From: TMP-7 sp038212445 | Lineage (GTDB): Bacteria; Acidobacteriota; Terriglobia; Bryobacterales; Bryobacteraceae | Direction: 5' to 3' | NCBI GenBank assembly: GCA_038212445.1 | Contig: JBBQUM010000024.1 | Coordinates: 1 to 64,000, forward strand | DNA: 64,000 nucleotides | In this document: positions 41,551-51,083 of the stretch, piece by piece | How positions within the stretch are numbered: the stretch's first letter is position 1 | Layout: the number at the start of each line of letters is the position of its first letter | The notes under the pieces: generated by a model | What the model was told of the DNA's origin: nothing | What the model saw: only the letters and a program-made list of their open reading frames with translations | Database searches by the model: none | Translations under genes and position numbers: made by a program

Positions 41551-44500
41551 ATGAAGCCCGGACGTACTCGTACCGGGGGACGGGACGCGCTTTGCTTTAC
41601 TGCGGGTCCTAAGGGCGCTTTCTTCGGAATCGGCGTCATTCACGCATGGCTCGCGGCAGACCGCAACCCCCCTGAGGCGGCTGCCGGAATTTCGACCGGC
41701 GCGTTAACCGCGACGGCCATGCACTACTCCTATCGTGCGCTTGAGAACGGCGACCCAGCCTGCGATCTCGAGGTCAGGCGTTGGACTTGGTTTCGGCGGT
41801 ACCTCGCCACTATGTCGAGTTCGCCGCTCGATGTCATTTGGAAGGCAATCCCCGACCCGGTAGACTTCTTCGCTGACAAACCTCCTGTTAAGGATCTGTC
41901 CTGTCCTGCGGAACTGAAGGAAGAAGAAGCAGAGGCGCGGCGAAACTATTACGTACTAACGCGATTGGGCGGATGGCTGGGGGGACTGCCCCTGAAGGTG
42001 AGCCGAATAGCTACCTGCGCCGTCTCCTACGTCCGTTGGAAAGAAGATTACGGGTCCGTCATTCCGCTGATGATGCGCCTGTGGTTCTACGTCAACGTCA
42101 CCGTGATCACACTGCAATTGCTCACGATGCTGTGCCTGCCGTACTTCTTTAGCGAGCATACATTCCGGGTGTTTGCCCCCACGCCACCCCGCCGGAGCGG
42201 CTTGGGCAAGAGAGCTCGAGCGTTTCTGAAACGGGGCCTCGCCACCGCTTGGTCGTGGCGAATCAGACCCCTTTTCGGCTGGCGAGTTTGGATGGGCGCA
42301 TTGGCGGCGACGGCCTTGCTCATTTACATCACAGTCGGTAGCGTCTTCCGCTGGGCGCTGTACTTCTTCCCCAGCCTCGACTACATGATCGGTTGGACAA
42401 CACCAGCCGCCGAGAGTCTGGTCTGGAAGACGGGCTGTTGGATCTCATTGATCGCCACAATCACCCTGTTGGCGGTTTTGATGTGGACGCCGCTGCGCCG
42501 GAAGGCGTCGGACTGGTTGATGCAATTCCTGCTCGAAGGACTGGGGCTCGAGCGCGGCTTTCTTCACGACTATCACTTTCACCGGAGCCTGCTCGAACTC
42601 TTCGCCGACGAGCCGTCAAACCCCACTGAGCCGGTTCTTACCGACAAGCCATTCCATCTCATCCTGGTTGCGGCCGCGCTACAGGATGTCAGATGGAACG
42701 GGCATCCGCTAAAGAGCCAGCAGGTATGGGCTGAACTGGGAACTAAATTGACAGTTGCCCTACGAGGCGCCCTGCGCATCACGGGGTTGTTTCCGCCGCT
42801 ACACCTCAATAAGCGTAAGGACATCGGACAGTGGGTGGAACCGGAAGGCACCCCTGAACTCGACCTGGTAGACGGCGCCGGCATCAGCCAGAATCCTGTA
42901 ACTGCGCTCTGCGGCTGGTTTCACGATCATCCCGACATAGCCCGGAAACTCTGCGCCACCAGCCCTTCAGACCGCCGGGTGCATGTGGTGCACAGCGTCC
43001 CCATCGAGCCGTACGGGGCAGGAGCGAAGCGCCCGGAGTCAATTAACATCGTGGAATCGGCCACTATAAGCCGTGAGTTGGAACGCCGCCGCGACACCAA
43101 CCAGGAGGCGCGCCAGGCCAATTTCATGAGCGAGATGGAACTCAATCTTCCTCCTAAGGAGAAGAAGCATCCGCTCAACCAGGGGCCGCGAACCCTCTTC
43201 ACGATCTTTGTCGACGAAATTGCACCGCGCCAGGACATCGCTTTCGCCAACAACCTTGACCCCACAGCTGACGAGATTCGAGCAGCGGCAGCGGCCGGTT
43301 GCCGGCAGACACTCGAGTCCCTCTACCGCGATCAGCTATCGTCGTGGCGCGGAGAACCAGTACCCTGTCATGAATTGCTGAAACGCCTGGCCCCGGAACG
43401 CCAGCCGCATATGACGGATGAGGCTCCCGGCGTGCGCGAGCTCTGCGTCAATTGCACGCGCTTGCTACAGTTCCGGCCTTCAGGCGAGGAACATGCCCAA
43501 CCGGTCTACCGGAGCTACGGACAGGACTCCGAGGCTCCTGCCCTGTTGCCCGCCTTCCAGCACCTTCGCGGCGAGGAGCAGAGGATCGTGTTTCTCGGCA
43601 GCGGCGGTGTGTTTCGCGGAAGTTTTCACACCGGTGTGGTCGCGGCAATGCACTCGCTGCGAATCAAACCCGATCTGATTGTCGGAGCCTCAGTGGGCGC
43701 TCTCATGGGCGGCGCTTTAGGCGCGATTTCCACGCTACCTTCGAAAGAGAGCTCACTGCTCCTGAAGGAACTGTGCGATACGTTCCTGTGCGTGGACCGC
43801 AAAGTGTCGCTCACCCGGACGCTCAAGAACACCATGAAGCAACTGGGCGTGAGGGCCCGGCGCATCGACCTGTCGCCGCGAATCCTACGTCGCATGATGC
43901 GCCGCGGCGGCCGCGGCGATGCCGGCTTTGCCGCGGTGGGCGCACCCCCTGCCCTGATCGACGCGATTTCCGATCTGTTCCTGATCCCCCGCAGCCGCAC
44001 TCGCTCCATCGCCTCGGAGTTTGTCGCCGGACATATGAGCCGCGCCGCGAATCGTTTCTGGAAGCAGGTGGAAAAAGAGACACTGCCCAGCCTTGATATC
44101 GAAACGTTCCTAATGGGGACTTCGTTACTCGAACCGCTGGCCCGCAAACTGCTTGGCGGAGATTTCGGTTTGCCCCTGAACACCTCCCAGCCGTATCATC
44201 GCGGGGCTCATCCGATTTCCTTCTTCTGCACAACGTCTGACTTGTACCTGCGCCGGTCGTTCGTGCTTGGTCGTGACTTCCTTCAAACCGGTAACTTCAT
44301 GAGCTCGCCGGGCTCCTACGATTTCGTCAATGCCGCACTCTGTTCGAGTGCATTCCCCGTGGTGTTCGCGCCGCGATCGGAAGCACAGGTGATTCCGGGG
44401 CGCGGCCGTACCGATGTCCTCCTGGCCGACGGCGGGATGTTCGACAATCTTCCGTTTCTTCCTGCCATCGAAATTCTCCAGGAAATTCAGACGGAGTATC

Positions 44501-45390
44501 GCGTCACTCAATTGCAGGGAGAAACTCCGGAGGAAACCGCACGGCAGGCACTGGATTTTCTGAAGCGGCGCCAGGAGAGGCCGACGCTCATCATCTCAGC
44601 AGCTTTAGACGCCGATCGCTGCTCCGCCAAGAACTCAAACCTGCGCAGTCTGCGTGGAATTCTCGAGCGTGTCAGCAGTCTGGCAAAGAACGTAAAGGGT
44701 CACTCATTCGAAGGCACGTCCGAGCGGGTCGGCGTACAGGTCGATGAGTTGGTCAGGCGCAAGGTGGAAGATCTGCTCAGCCGGCCGGATGCGGATGCCG
44801 CCGAGCTAACCGCATTTATGGACAGTACCGTGCCATCGGGAGTTCTTCAAATCACTCCAACCGATAAAGCGCACATCAACGGCACGTTCTCCTTTTGCCG
44901 GAGCGTCGGCATGGAAAAAAAGCGCGTGCAGCGATCGATCGCCGACGGCTGTTTTCAAACCATGCGTTCCCTCGCGTTAGCGAGCGGCAAGGAAGGTCTG
45001 CTGCGCAAAAATCGGAAGATGCTGGATAGTGCCATCGGAGGACTGGTGGAGGCGCAAAGGATCCCTTTGGTGAGGATCCGGCCGGCAGAAGAAGCGCCGG
45101 CGAGTTCAGAATGTCGGTACTTCGAGGAGAGGCGCCCGTCGGGAAGTTGGAAGCCGGTAGTATGTCCCTTTGCCATATGCGCCGGAGAAGACAAGAACGT
45201 CGCGAAGATCTGGCAAGTCTGCGTCGACGACCGCGACCATCAAAAACTGGTCAGCGTGCCTCCAGACGCCAGTGTCGAACCGCCTCAAGATGATGGAGGG
45301 GGACTGACTGCCCTGCATACTGCCCTTACCGAGTTCCAGGGCAGTACAACGCTGCCAAAGCGCAAGCGCCACGCGCAGACAAAACCTTAA
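41551..45390 (+). CDS. Giant membrane protein with two patatin-like phospholipase domains
   Basis: A 1279-residue protein with two patatin-type serine-hydrolase sites. Domain 1 has TAGPKGAFFGIG, the nucleophile elbow GISTG (Ser48) and a distant DGAG (Asp441). Three membrane helices (roughly residues 170-200, 245-275 and 294-312) are inserted between Ser and Asp. Domain 2 has GSGGVFRGSF (near 684), GASVG (Ser714) and DGG (Asp960). The last ~320 residues match nothing I know. It probably hydrolyses lipids at the inner membrane. The ATG at 41551 is chosen because the conserved part starts just after it; an upstream in-frame TTG (41518) lacks support. The gene stands alone. Confidence 0.82.
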   Translation: MKPGRTRTGGRDALCFTAGPKGAFFGIGVIHAWLAADRNPPEAAAGISTGALTATAMHYSYRALENGDPACDLEVRRWTWFRRYLATMSSSPLDVIWKAIPDPVDFFADKPPVKDLSCPAELKEEEAEARRNYYVLTRLGGWLGGLPLKVSRIATCAVSYVRWKEDYGSVIPLMMRLWFYVNVTVITLQLLTMLCLPYFFSEHTFRVFAPTPPRRSGLGKRARAFLKRGLATAWSWRIRPLFGWRVWMGALAATALLIYITVGSVFRWALYFFPSLDYMIGWTTPAAESLVWKTGCWISLIATITLLAVLMWTPLRRKASDWLMQFLLEGLGLERGFLHDYHFHRSLLELFADEPSNPTEPVLTDKPFHLILVAAALQDVRWNGHPLKSQQVWAELGTKLTVALRGALRITGLFPPLHLNKRKDIGQWVEPEGTPELDLVDGAGISQNPVTALCGWFHDHPDIARKLCATSPSDRRVHVVHSVPIEPYGAGAKRPESINIVESATISRELERRRDTNQEARQANFMSEMELNLPPKEKKHPLNQGPRTLFTIFVDEIAPRQDIAFANNLDPTADEIRAAAAAGCRQTLESLYRDQLSSWRGEPVPCHELLKRLAPERQPHMTDEAPGVRELCVNCTRLLQFRPSGEEHAQPVYRSYGQDSEAPALLPAFQHLRGEEQRIVFLGSGGVFRGSFHTGVVAAMHSLRIKPDLIVGASVGALMGGALGAISTLPSKESSLLLKELCDTFLCVDRKVSLTRTLKNTMKQLGVRARRIDLSPRILRRMMRRGGRGDAGFAAVGAPPALIDAISDLFLIPRSRTRSIASEFVAGHMSRAANRFWKQVEKETLPSLDIETFLMGTSLLEPLARKLLGGDFGLPLNTSQPYHRGAHPISFFCTTSDLYLRRSFVLGRDFLQTGNFMSSPGSYDFVNAALCSSAFPVVFAPRSEAQVIPGRGRTDVLLADGGMFDNLPFLPAIEILQEIQTEYRVTQLQGETPEETARQALDFLKRRQERPTLIISAALDADRCSAKNSNLRSLRGILERVSSLAKNVKGHSFEGTSERVGVQVDELVRRKVEDLLSRPDADAAELTAFMDSTVPSGVLQITPTDKAHINGTFSFCRSVGMEKKRVQRSIADGCFQTMRSLALASGKEGLLRKNRKMLDSAIGGLVEAQRIPLVRIRPAEEAPASSECRYFEERRPSGSWKPVVCPFAICAGEDKNVAKIWQVCVDDRDHQKLVSVPPDASVEPPQDDGGGLTALHTALTEFQGSTTLPKRKRHAQTKP

Positions 45391-45427
45391 ACCGGCGATA
45401 ATTCTAGTTTCGCGCTGGACGTCCAAT

Positions 45428-47010
45428 ATGTCGTTCGTGATGCTCAGCGTAGGGCAGAAACTAACCGCCGGCTTTGCTGGTGTCGTAACTCTCACGTTGG
45501 TTTTGGCTGTCGTCTCCGTGGGTTCCATCGACAGCCGCGGCGGCCGGATGGGGCGCACGATGCGTAAAGCGAACACGTCGTCCGACCTCGCTAGCAGCAT
45601 CAACTCCGGAATTAACGACATGAAGGCTCAGGGAGGATGGTCCAATTCGCCTTTTCGTCGAAACAGACCTCCGGACACAAGATCACTGGCGAGTGCGCGG
45701 GTTGACGCGCGCCGCCCACTGCTCCTGAAGCGCAACAGGAATTCGACGCGTTTGGCAATCGCGTGCTTACTAAATACAGGCACTCCGGCAGCACGGCTCG
45801 AGCGCGGAACTCGATCTGCCACCCAAATCCGTCGAATCCGCCACTACTGCGTGGTCCAATCTGTTCGGCCAATATCTCGCGATGGCGTCTTCAGGTCGAT
45901 TTCAAGCGGCTCGTGCGGTCATCCTCGACAAGATGGAGCCGTAAGAAAAGAAATCGAGAGCGCGGGGTAGCAATTCGCGGAGTTCCAAGACAAGGATCTC
46001 GAGAAGGAGACGCGTGCCGCGGAGCAGACGGCTAGCCGGATGCGCTGGGTAACGTTCGGGCTTACACTCATTAGCCTGGCAGCCGCGCTGCTGATTCTGT
46101 GGCTCGTCCGCTCCACAATGAAGTCGCTACGGGAACTCACAGAGGAGCTCTCGGAAACTTGTGAGCAATGTGGTGAGCAATCGGCCAAGGCCCCGGAAAC
46201 GTGCAGCGGCTTTACATCCGGAGCAGTGGAGCAAACAACTCGCATCGCCGAAATTCGTGAGCGGAGTCAGCGAAGTCGGGCAGTCCGCTGCCGACAACGA
46301 ATCGATGAAATCGATCAAGCGATCAATCTAGCCGCGACATCGCAAAAATCATACACGTGAGTGACGAAGTTGCATTCCAGATGAATCTCCTCGCTCTGGG
46401 TGCGGCGGTGGAAGCGGCCCGCTCTGGCGAAAGCGGACAGGGATTCGCGGTTGTAGCTGACCAGGTACGTAGCCTCGCGCAACGGTGCGCTGGATCGACC
46501 AAGAAAACCGAATCACTCATTGTCGACAGCATGACGCGCTCAAGAGACGGCCGTCAGCGCTTGGACAGGCTGAGGCGGTTTGGACTATCGGTGAGACTCT
46601 CGATGCGGCCAGTCGGATCACCGAGCGAAACTCGGCAGCGGCAGAGGACTCCGCAGCAACCCGTGCATCCTTCCGCGCCCAGTCAGACGAGCCAAATCGA
46701 GACTGCAAATGCTGGCTGAGATGGTCGATGGAACAACCTGAGCTTAACTGTGCAAGCACGACCAGTATCGCTACGGACACGAAACTCGCATCGCAAACTA
46801 CGGCAAATTACTCCGCAAACATCGGGTCCTTCGCCCGGACTTCGCGGGATACAACGGTGAAGGGACACTGCAACATATCGAATGGGATGAATGGTTCAAA
46901 AAGGTTGACGAAGGCGAATTAGCGTCATCCATCAGGGCGAGACGGCTGACAGGAAGAAAAGCAACTTCAACAAGCTCGTCCATCGTAAGTTCCGAAGACA
47001 CGAATCCTAA
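45428..47010 (+). pseudogene. Heavily decayed methyl-accepting chemotaxis protein gene
   Basis: An intact N-terminus (SVGQKLTAGFAGVVTLTL..., first TM helix) is followed by MCP pieces in alternating frames. These are a ligand-domain helix (EAQQEFDAFGNRVLTKY, then VESATTAWSNLFGQYLAMA), the second TM helix (VTFGLTLISLAAALLILWLV), the signalling hairpin (DEVAFQMNLLALGAAVEAA, GQGFAVVADQVRSLAQRC) and a C-terminal cytoplasmic domain (YGHETRIANYGKLLRKHR, TLQHIEWDEWFKKVDEGELA, FNKLV) that ends at TAA 47008-47010. Many frameshifts and stops are needed to join them, so this is a pseudogene and not a sequencing slip. Coding-like GC pattern is lost between the pieces. Confidence 0.85.
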
Positions 47011-47018
47011 ATTGAGAA

Positions 47019-48182
47019 CTAGATAGCTCCTGTATCGACCCAGATACCTTCACGAGCGGATTTCAGTACCGCGTCGCAGACCTTCTGCGTTTGTAGTGCA
47101 GTGCGGAAATCAGGCTGCGTGGGTTTGCCGGACTCGATCCCGTCCACAAAATCGGCTAATGCATTTAAGAAGGTATGCTCGTAGCCGATGCAAGTCCCCG
47201 GGACCCAGTAGCGATTCATGTACGGGTGCTCTGAGTTTGTTGTGTGAATCTTCCGCCAGCCGGTTATGTGACTTTCTGTCTTGGAGCCGGACGCGCGGTG
47301 AAGATACTCGAAGAAACTGAGATACTCCGGCTCTTCCAGATCGAACTGCAAGCTCCCGTCGGCGCCGTTCAGCTCAAAGGTGTTGAAGTTTTTCCGCCCT
47401 CTGGCGTATCGAGTAGACTCGAAAGTTCCTAGCGAGCCATTCGCGAACTCCGCTATAAATGCGCAGGCGTCGTCAATTGTAACGGGTTGGATTTTTCCAG
47501 AATCCACATGTTTGCGCTCGGTGATGAACGTCCGCGTTGTCGCGGTTACTCGGGCGATGGGTCCATTGAGCCACATCGCTGTGTCGATGGAGTGGGCTAA
47601 CAGGTCGCCGGTAACGCCTGATCCCGACACGGCTGAATCCAACCGCCACAACCCCGCCCCGCCTTGGGGCAGATCGGTGGACATCGTCCAATCCTGGAGA
47701 TAGGTAGCCCGGTAGTGGTAAGGCTTGCCGATGCGCCCCTCGTCCACAAGTTGCCGGGCCAGAGCGATCGACGGCACGCGACGGTAGTTGTACCAAACCA
47801 TGTTTGGAACGCCGGCAGACTCCACCGCGCGTACCATCTCTTCGGCCTCAGCTACGTTCATCGCGAGCGGCTTCTCGCAGCAGATCATTTTGCCCGCCTT
47901 AGCGGCCGCGATTGCGATTTCACGGTGGGTGTTATTAGGCGAGCCGATGTCGATCAGATCGATGTCCGGTGCATCTACCAGCGCGCGCCAGTCCGTTTCC
48001 ACTCGTTCGTAGCCCCACCAACTCGCAAACGCCTCGGCCTTGCCCCGGTCGCGCGCGCACACCGCCTTCAAGACGGGCCGGTGCTCCACCGGGAAAAAAT
48101 CATTGAGGCGTTTATAGGCGTTGGAATGTGCTCTACCCATAAAGCCGTAGCCGATCATTCCAACGCGCAGTTCCTTGCTCAT
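47019..48182 (-). CDS. Gfo/Idh/MocA-family NAD(P)-dependent oxidoreductase
   Basis: A 387-residue sugar or cyclitol dehydrogenase. The Rossmann start VGMIGYGFMGRAHSNAYKRL and the active-site EKPLAMNVAEAEEMV motif are clear, with VWYNYRRVPSIALARQLVDEGRIG and the beta-sheet C-terminal domain following. The substrate is unknown; the family includes inositol 2-dehydrogenase and many glycoside-modifying enzymes. It lies 9 bases after a TIM-barrel isomerase gene on the same strand, a common pair in Acidobacteriota. Its 3' end abuts the decayed chemoreceptor gene. Confidence 0.9.
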   Translation of the reverse strand: MSKELRVGMIGYGFMGRAHSNAYKRLNDFFPVEHRPVLKAVCARDRGKAEAFASWWGYERVETDWRALVDAPDIDLIDIGSPNNTHREIAIAAAKAGKMICCEKPLAMNVAEAEEMVRAVESAGVPNMVWYNYRRVPSIALARQLVDEGRIGKPYHYRATYLQDWTMSTDLPQGGAGLWRLDSAVSGSGVTGDLLAHSIDTAMWLNGPIARVTATTRTFITERKHVDSGKIQPVTIDDACAFIAEFANGSLGTFESTRYARGRKNFNTFELNGADGSLQFDLEEPEYLSFFEYLHRASGSKTESHITGWRKIHTTNSEHPYMNRYWVPGTCIGYEHTFLNALADFVDGIESGKPTQPDFRTALQTQKVCDAVLKSAREGIWVDTGAI

Positions 48183-48191
48183 CCCGGGCTC

Positions 48192-49253
48192 CTAAGCGGA
48201 CCAGCCGTGCGCATTGCGTACCGCAATCATCGTTGCGAGAATATCGCGCCACGTCTGGCCGTCCATCATTACCGAGTTTGGAAACATACAGCCATCCCAG
48301 CAGATGTGCTCGAAGGCCTTAGTGGTGTTGCCGTGGTCGTCCCGCATCCAGAAACCGGCGTCACGAACAATGTCGAGCTTGCCGTTGGGATCGGTGGGCT
48401 GACAGTGCCGTCCAGTGCGATCGTGCGAGCCCGCCCCCTTTACCGTGCCGTCGTTCTGCGCGACGTGGAAATCGATGGTCCACGGGCGGAGCGCAGTGGC
48501 AACCTGCTTGAGGGCGGCGCGCAGTTGGTCGACATTCTTCCAGTCGTAATTCTCCGGCAGCAGCCGATCCTCCGGCGCGTTGTAGCCGAGAACGTAGAGC
48601 ATCGTGTGCGCCATGTCAGCCTGGAATCCCATTGTTTCGGGATAGCCTACCGCCTCCAGCAGATCGCGCATGAGCCGCCAACTCTGCATGCCGCCCCAGC
48701 AAATCTCGCCCTCCGCCGCCAGACGCTCACCATAATCCTCAGCGATGCGGCACGCCTCGCGAAACGTATCGACAATCCGCTTTGTATTGGCCGTCCGGTC
48801 GCTCGCCCACTGCTCCGGACTTGTGGCTGAGTCCACCCTCACCACGCCGTACTTTCTCACGCCGGTCTCGCGCAGGGCACGGCCGATGCGGCAGGCCTTC
48901 TCCACCTGAGTCAGGAACGCCTTTCTCTCCGCTTCGCTGCCGGCCGCCGAACCTCCGCCGGTCGCTCCCCATACTGGGGCCACGAGCGAGCCAATAGCCA
49001 GGCCGCGCTTGCCTACATTCTCAGCAAGCTGCTTGATCTGGTCTCCGGAAGCGTCAATCGGCGTGTGCGGCTCGGCGAGAAACAGGTCGACACCGTCGAA
49101 CCTGACGCCGTTTACCTCTGCGGCGGCAGTCATGTCCAGCATTGTGTCGAGGCCAATCGGAGGCTCCGAGTCCGGCCCCTTGCCGACGAGGCCAGGCCAC
49201 ATCGCGTTGTGAATCTTGGGGTAAGTGTTTTGCACGGTGGTCCCCAACATCAT
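48192..49253 (-). CDS. Sugar-phosphate isomerase/epimerase-like TIM-barrel protein
   Basis: A 353-residue xylose-isomerase-like barrel protein without an obvious signal peptide. Likely metal ligands are in GEICWGGMQSWRL, GFQADMAHTMLY, WTIDFHVAQNDGTV and the later CWDGCMFPNSVM. The family includes IolE/IolI-like dehydratases and tagatose epimerases; none can be assigned. It is the first gene of a two-gene operon with a Gfo/Idh/MocA dehydrogenase, and is divergent from the PQQ dehydrogenase gene with only 36 bases between start codons. Confidence 0.82.
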   Translation of the reverse strand: MMLGTTVQNTYPKIHNAMWPGLVGKGPDSEPPIGLDTMLDMTAAAEVNGVRFDGVDLFLAEPHTPIDASGDQIKQLAENVGKRGLAIGSLVAPVWGATGGGSAAGSEAERKAFLTQVEKACRIGRALRETGVRKYGVVRVDSATSPEQWASDRTANTKRIVDTFREACRIAEDYGERLAAEGEICWGGMQSWRLMRDLLEAVGYPETMGFQADMAHTMLYVLGYNAPEDRLLPENYDWKNVDQLRAALKQVATALRPWTIDFHVAQNDGTVKGAGSHDRTGRHCQPTDPNGKLDIVRDAGFWMRDDHGNTTKAFEHICWDGCMFPNSVMMDGQTWRDILATMIAVRNAHGWSA

Positions 49254-49289
49254 AATGCAACCGCATTTGAAAACGGATAGCCTGATCAG

Positions 49290-51083
49290 GTGCGCCTGAC
49301 CCTCGTTCGTTTCGCCTTCGTCATCTTCTCCGCCACGCCTTTACTGGCCGCCGACACCACGCCGGCTAGCCTTTACCAGCAGCACTGCAACGCCTGCCAT
49401 TCCAACCCGGGCGCTACCCGCGCGCCGGCCATCACTGTGATGCGCCAGATGTCGCCGGAGAATATCCTGAACGCTCTGGAAAACGGCGCGATGAAGCAGC
49501 AGGCCTCTGTCCTGCAACCTGCGGAACGGCGCGCCATCGCGGAATGGATCACCGCGAAGACCATCGGATCAGCGCCCGTATCGGCGGGAATGTGTGAGAA
49601 CCGGAGCGCGGATTTCGTTCCGTCAGAAGGCTGGTCAAGCTGGGGCAACGGTGTCACAAACCCGCGATACTCGGCCGATCCCATCGACCCCGCCAAGCTC
49701 GAGTTGAAATGGGCATTCGGAATCCCTGGAGCCGCGGCGTCATTCGCCCAGCCGTCCATCTCCGGCGGCCGCATCTTCGTCGGCGGCGCCTCCCGCAAGG
49801 TATGGTCGCTCGACGCCCGCTCCGGCTGCACCTACTGGACCTTCGAGCCGCAAGCCAACGTCCGCGCCTCCATCACTATCACTTCCGAAAGAATCGCGCT
49901 CTTCGCCGACCAGTTATCCAACGCTTATGCAGTCGACGCCCGCAACGGAGAGTTACTTTGGAAAACGCATCTGGATGATCATCCGTCGGCACACGTCACC
50001 GGTGCACCCACCTATTACAAGGGCCGTCTCTACGTCCCCATCTCGTCCGGCGAGGACGGCCCCTCTCTCAATCCCAAGTACCAATGCTGCACGGGACGCG
50101 GCGGAGTGGTGGCGGTGGATGCGAGAAACGGAAAGATCGCCTGGCACACCTATTCAATCCTGGAAGAGCCCAAGCCGACCACCAGGAACAAAGCCGGCAC
50201 GCAACTCTACGGTCCCTCGGGGGCGAGCATTTGGTCCGCCCCGACCATCGACGCCAAGCGAGGTTTGCTCTATGTGGGCACAGGTGACAACCACTCGGAA
50301 CCCGAAACCAGCACCAGCGACTCGATCCTCGCCATGGATCTGGAGACCGGCAAGATCGCATGGGTGCGTCAACTCACCGAGCACGACAAATTCAATATCT
50401 CGTGCGTCGCGATCGAGCAATCCAACTGCCCTCGGCCCACTGGACCCGACGTGGACATCGGCTCCTCGCCGATCATCGCCGGCAATCTTCTGATCGTTGG
50501 TCAGAAGTCCGCGGTGGTCCACGCCCTCGATCTCGACCACCAGGGCGCGGTCAAATGGCAGACCCGCATCGGTCGCGGTGGCGCGCTTGGCGGCATTCAG
50601 TGGGGTATGGCGGCGGACAATCGCAACGTCTACGTCGCACTGTCGGACGTTGATTTCAAAGAAGGCACCGCCGTCTTTGGAGCCGGCAAGCGCTTTGAAG
50701 CAGATCCAAAGATTGGCGGCGGCCTGTTCGCACTCGAACTCGCTACAGGCAAGAAAGTATGGACTGCCGCTCCCCCCATTTGCGGTGATCGCAAGAATTG
50801 TAGCCCAGCTCAATCCGCGGCTATAACCGTCACGCCGAAGGCTGTTTTCTCCGGCAGCGTTGATGGAATTATCCGGGCTTACGGTACGTCTAATGGGAGA
50901 GTGCTCTGGGAATTTGATACGGTTCGCGAGTTCACGACAGTAAATAGAGTGCCGGCTCGCGGCGGATCAATGGACGGTCCCGGACCTGTAGTGGTCAACG
51001 GTATGCTGTACGTGCCGTCTGGCTACGGAAACTGGGGCGGTAATGCCGGCAACGTCCTGCTGGCTTTCGGAACTCGTGACTGA
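49290..51083 (+). CDS. PQQ-type dehydrogenase with N-terminal cytochrome c domain (polyvinyl-alcohol-dehydrogenase-like)
   Basis: A 597-residue exported protein. After a signal peptide (LTLVRFAFVIFSATPLLA) comes a cytochrome c domain with heme site CNACH (near residues 33-37) and a distal Met, then a beta-propeller with repeated W/Q-type blades (GRIFVGGASRKVWSLDARSG, GRLYVPISSGEDG, LLYVGTGDN). The vicinal cysteines in YQCCTGRGG may form the disulfide that stacks on PQQ. It probably oxidises an alcohol in the periplasm and passes electrons to its own heme. The start is a GTG at 49290. It overlaps the following methyltransferase gene by 8 bases. Confidence 0.85.
   Translation: MRLTLVRFAFVIFSATPLLAADTTPASLYQQHCNACHSNPGATRAPAITVMRQMSPENILNALENGAMKQQASVLQPAERRAIAEWITAKTIGSAPVSAGMCENRSADFVPSEGWSSWGNGVTNPRYSADPIDPAKLELKWAFGIPGAAASFAQPSISGGRIFVGGASRKVWSLDARSGCTYWTFEPQANVRASITITSERIALFADQLSNAYAVDARNGELLWKTHLDDHPSAHVTGAPTYYKGRLYVPISSGEDGPSLNPKYQCCTGRGGVVAVDARNGKIAWHTYSILEEPKPTTRNKAGTQLYGPSGASIWSAPTIDAKRGLLYVGTGDNHSEPETSTSDSILAMDLETGKIAWVRQLTEHDKFNISCVAIEQSNCPRPTGPDVDIGSSPIIAGNLLIVGQKSAVVHALDLDHQGAVKWQTRIGRGGALGGIQWGMAADNRNVYVALSDVDFKEGTAVFGAGKRFEADPKIGGGLFALELATGKKVWTAAPPICGDRKNCSPAQSAAITVTPKAVFSGSVDGIIRAYGTSNGRVLWEFDTVREFTTVNRVPARGGSMDGPGPVVVNGMLYVPSGYGNWGGNAGNVLLAFGTRD

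Noticed and set aside
41551..45390. CBASS or other anti-phage system
   Set aside because: The twin-patatin protein recalls CapV-type effectors, but there is no cGAS/DncV-like cyclase, sensor or other defence gene on either side.
13910..47009. A 13-base string starting ACACGAATCC shared by 13,910 and 46,997
   Set aside because: Shared 13-mers are expected by chance in 64 kb, and the surroundings are unrelated.
47664..48830. 388-residue open frame on the plus strand across the Gfo/Idh and isomerase genes
   Set aside because: It spans two real genes on the other strand, including their intergenic gap, and has no recognisable domain.
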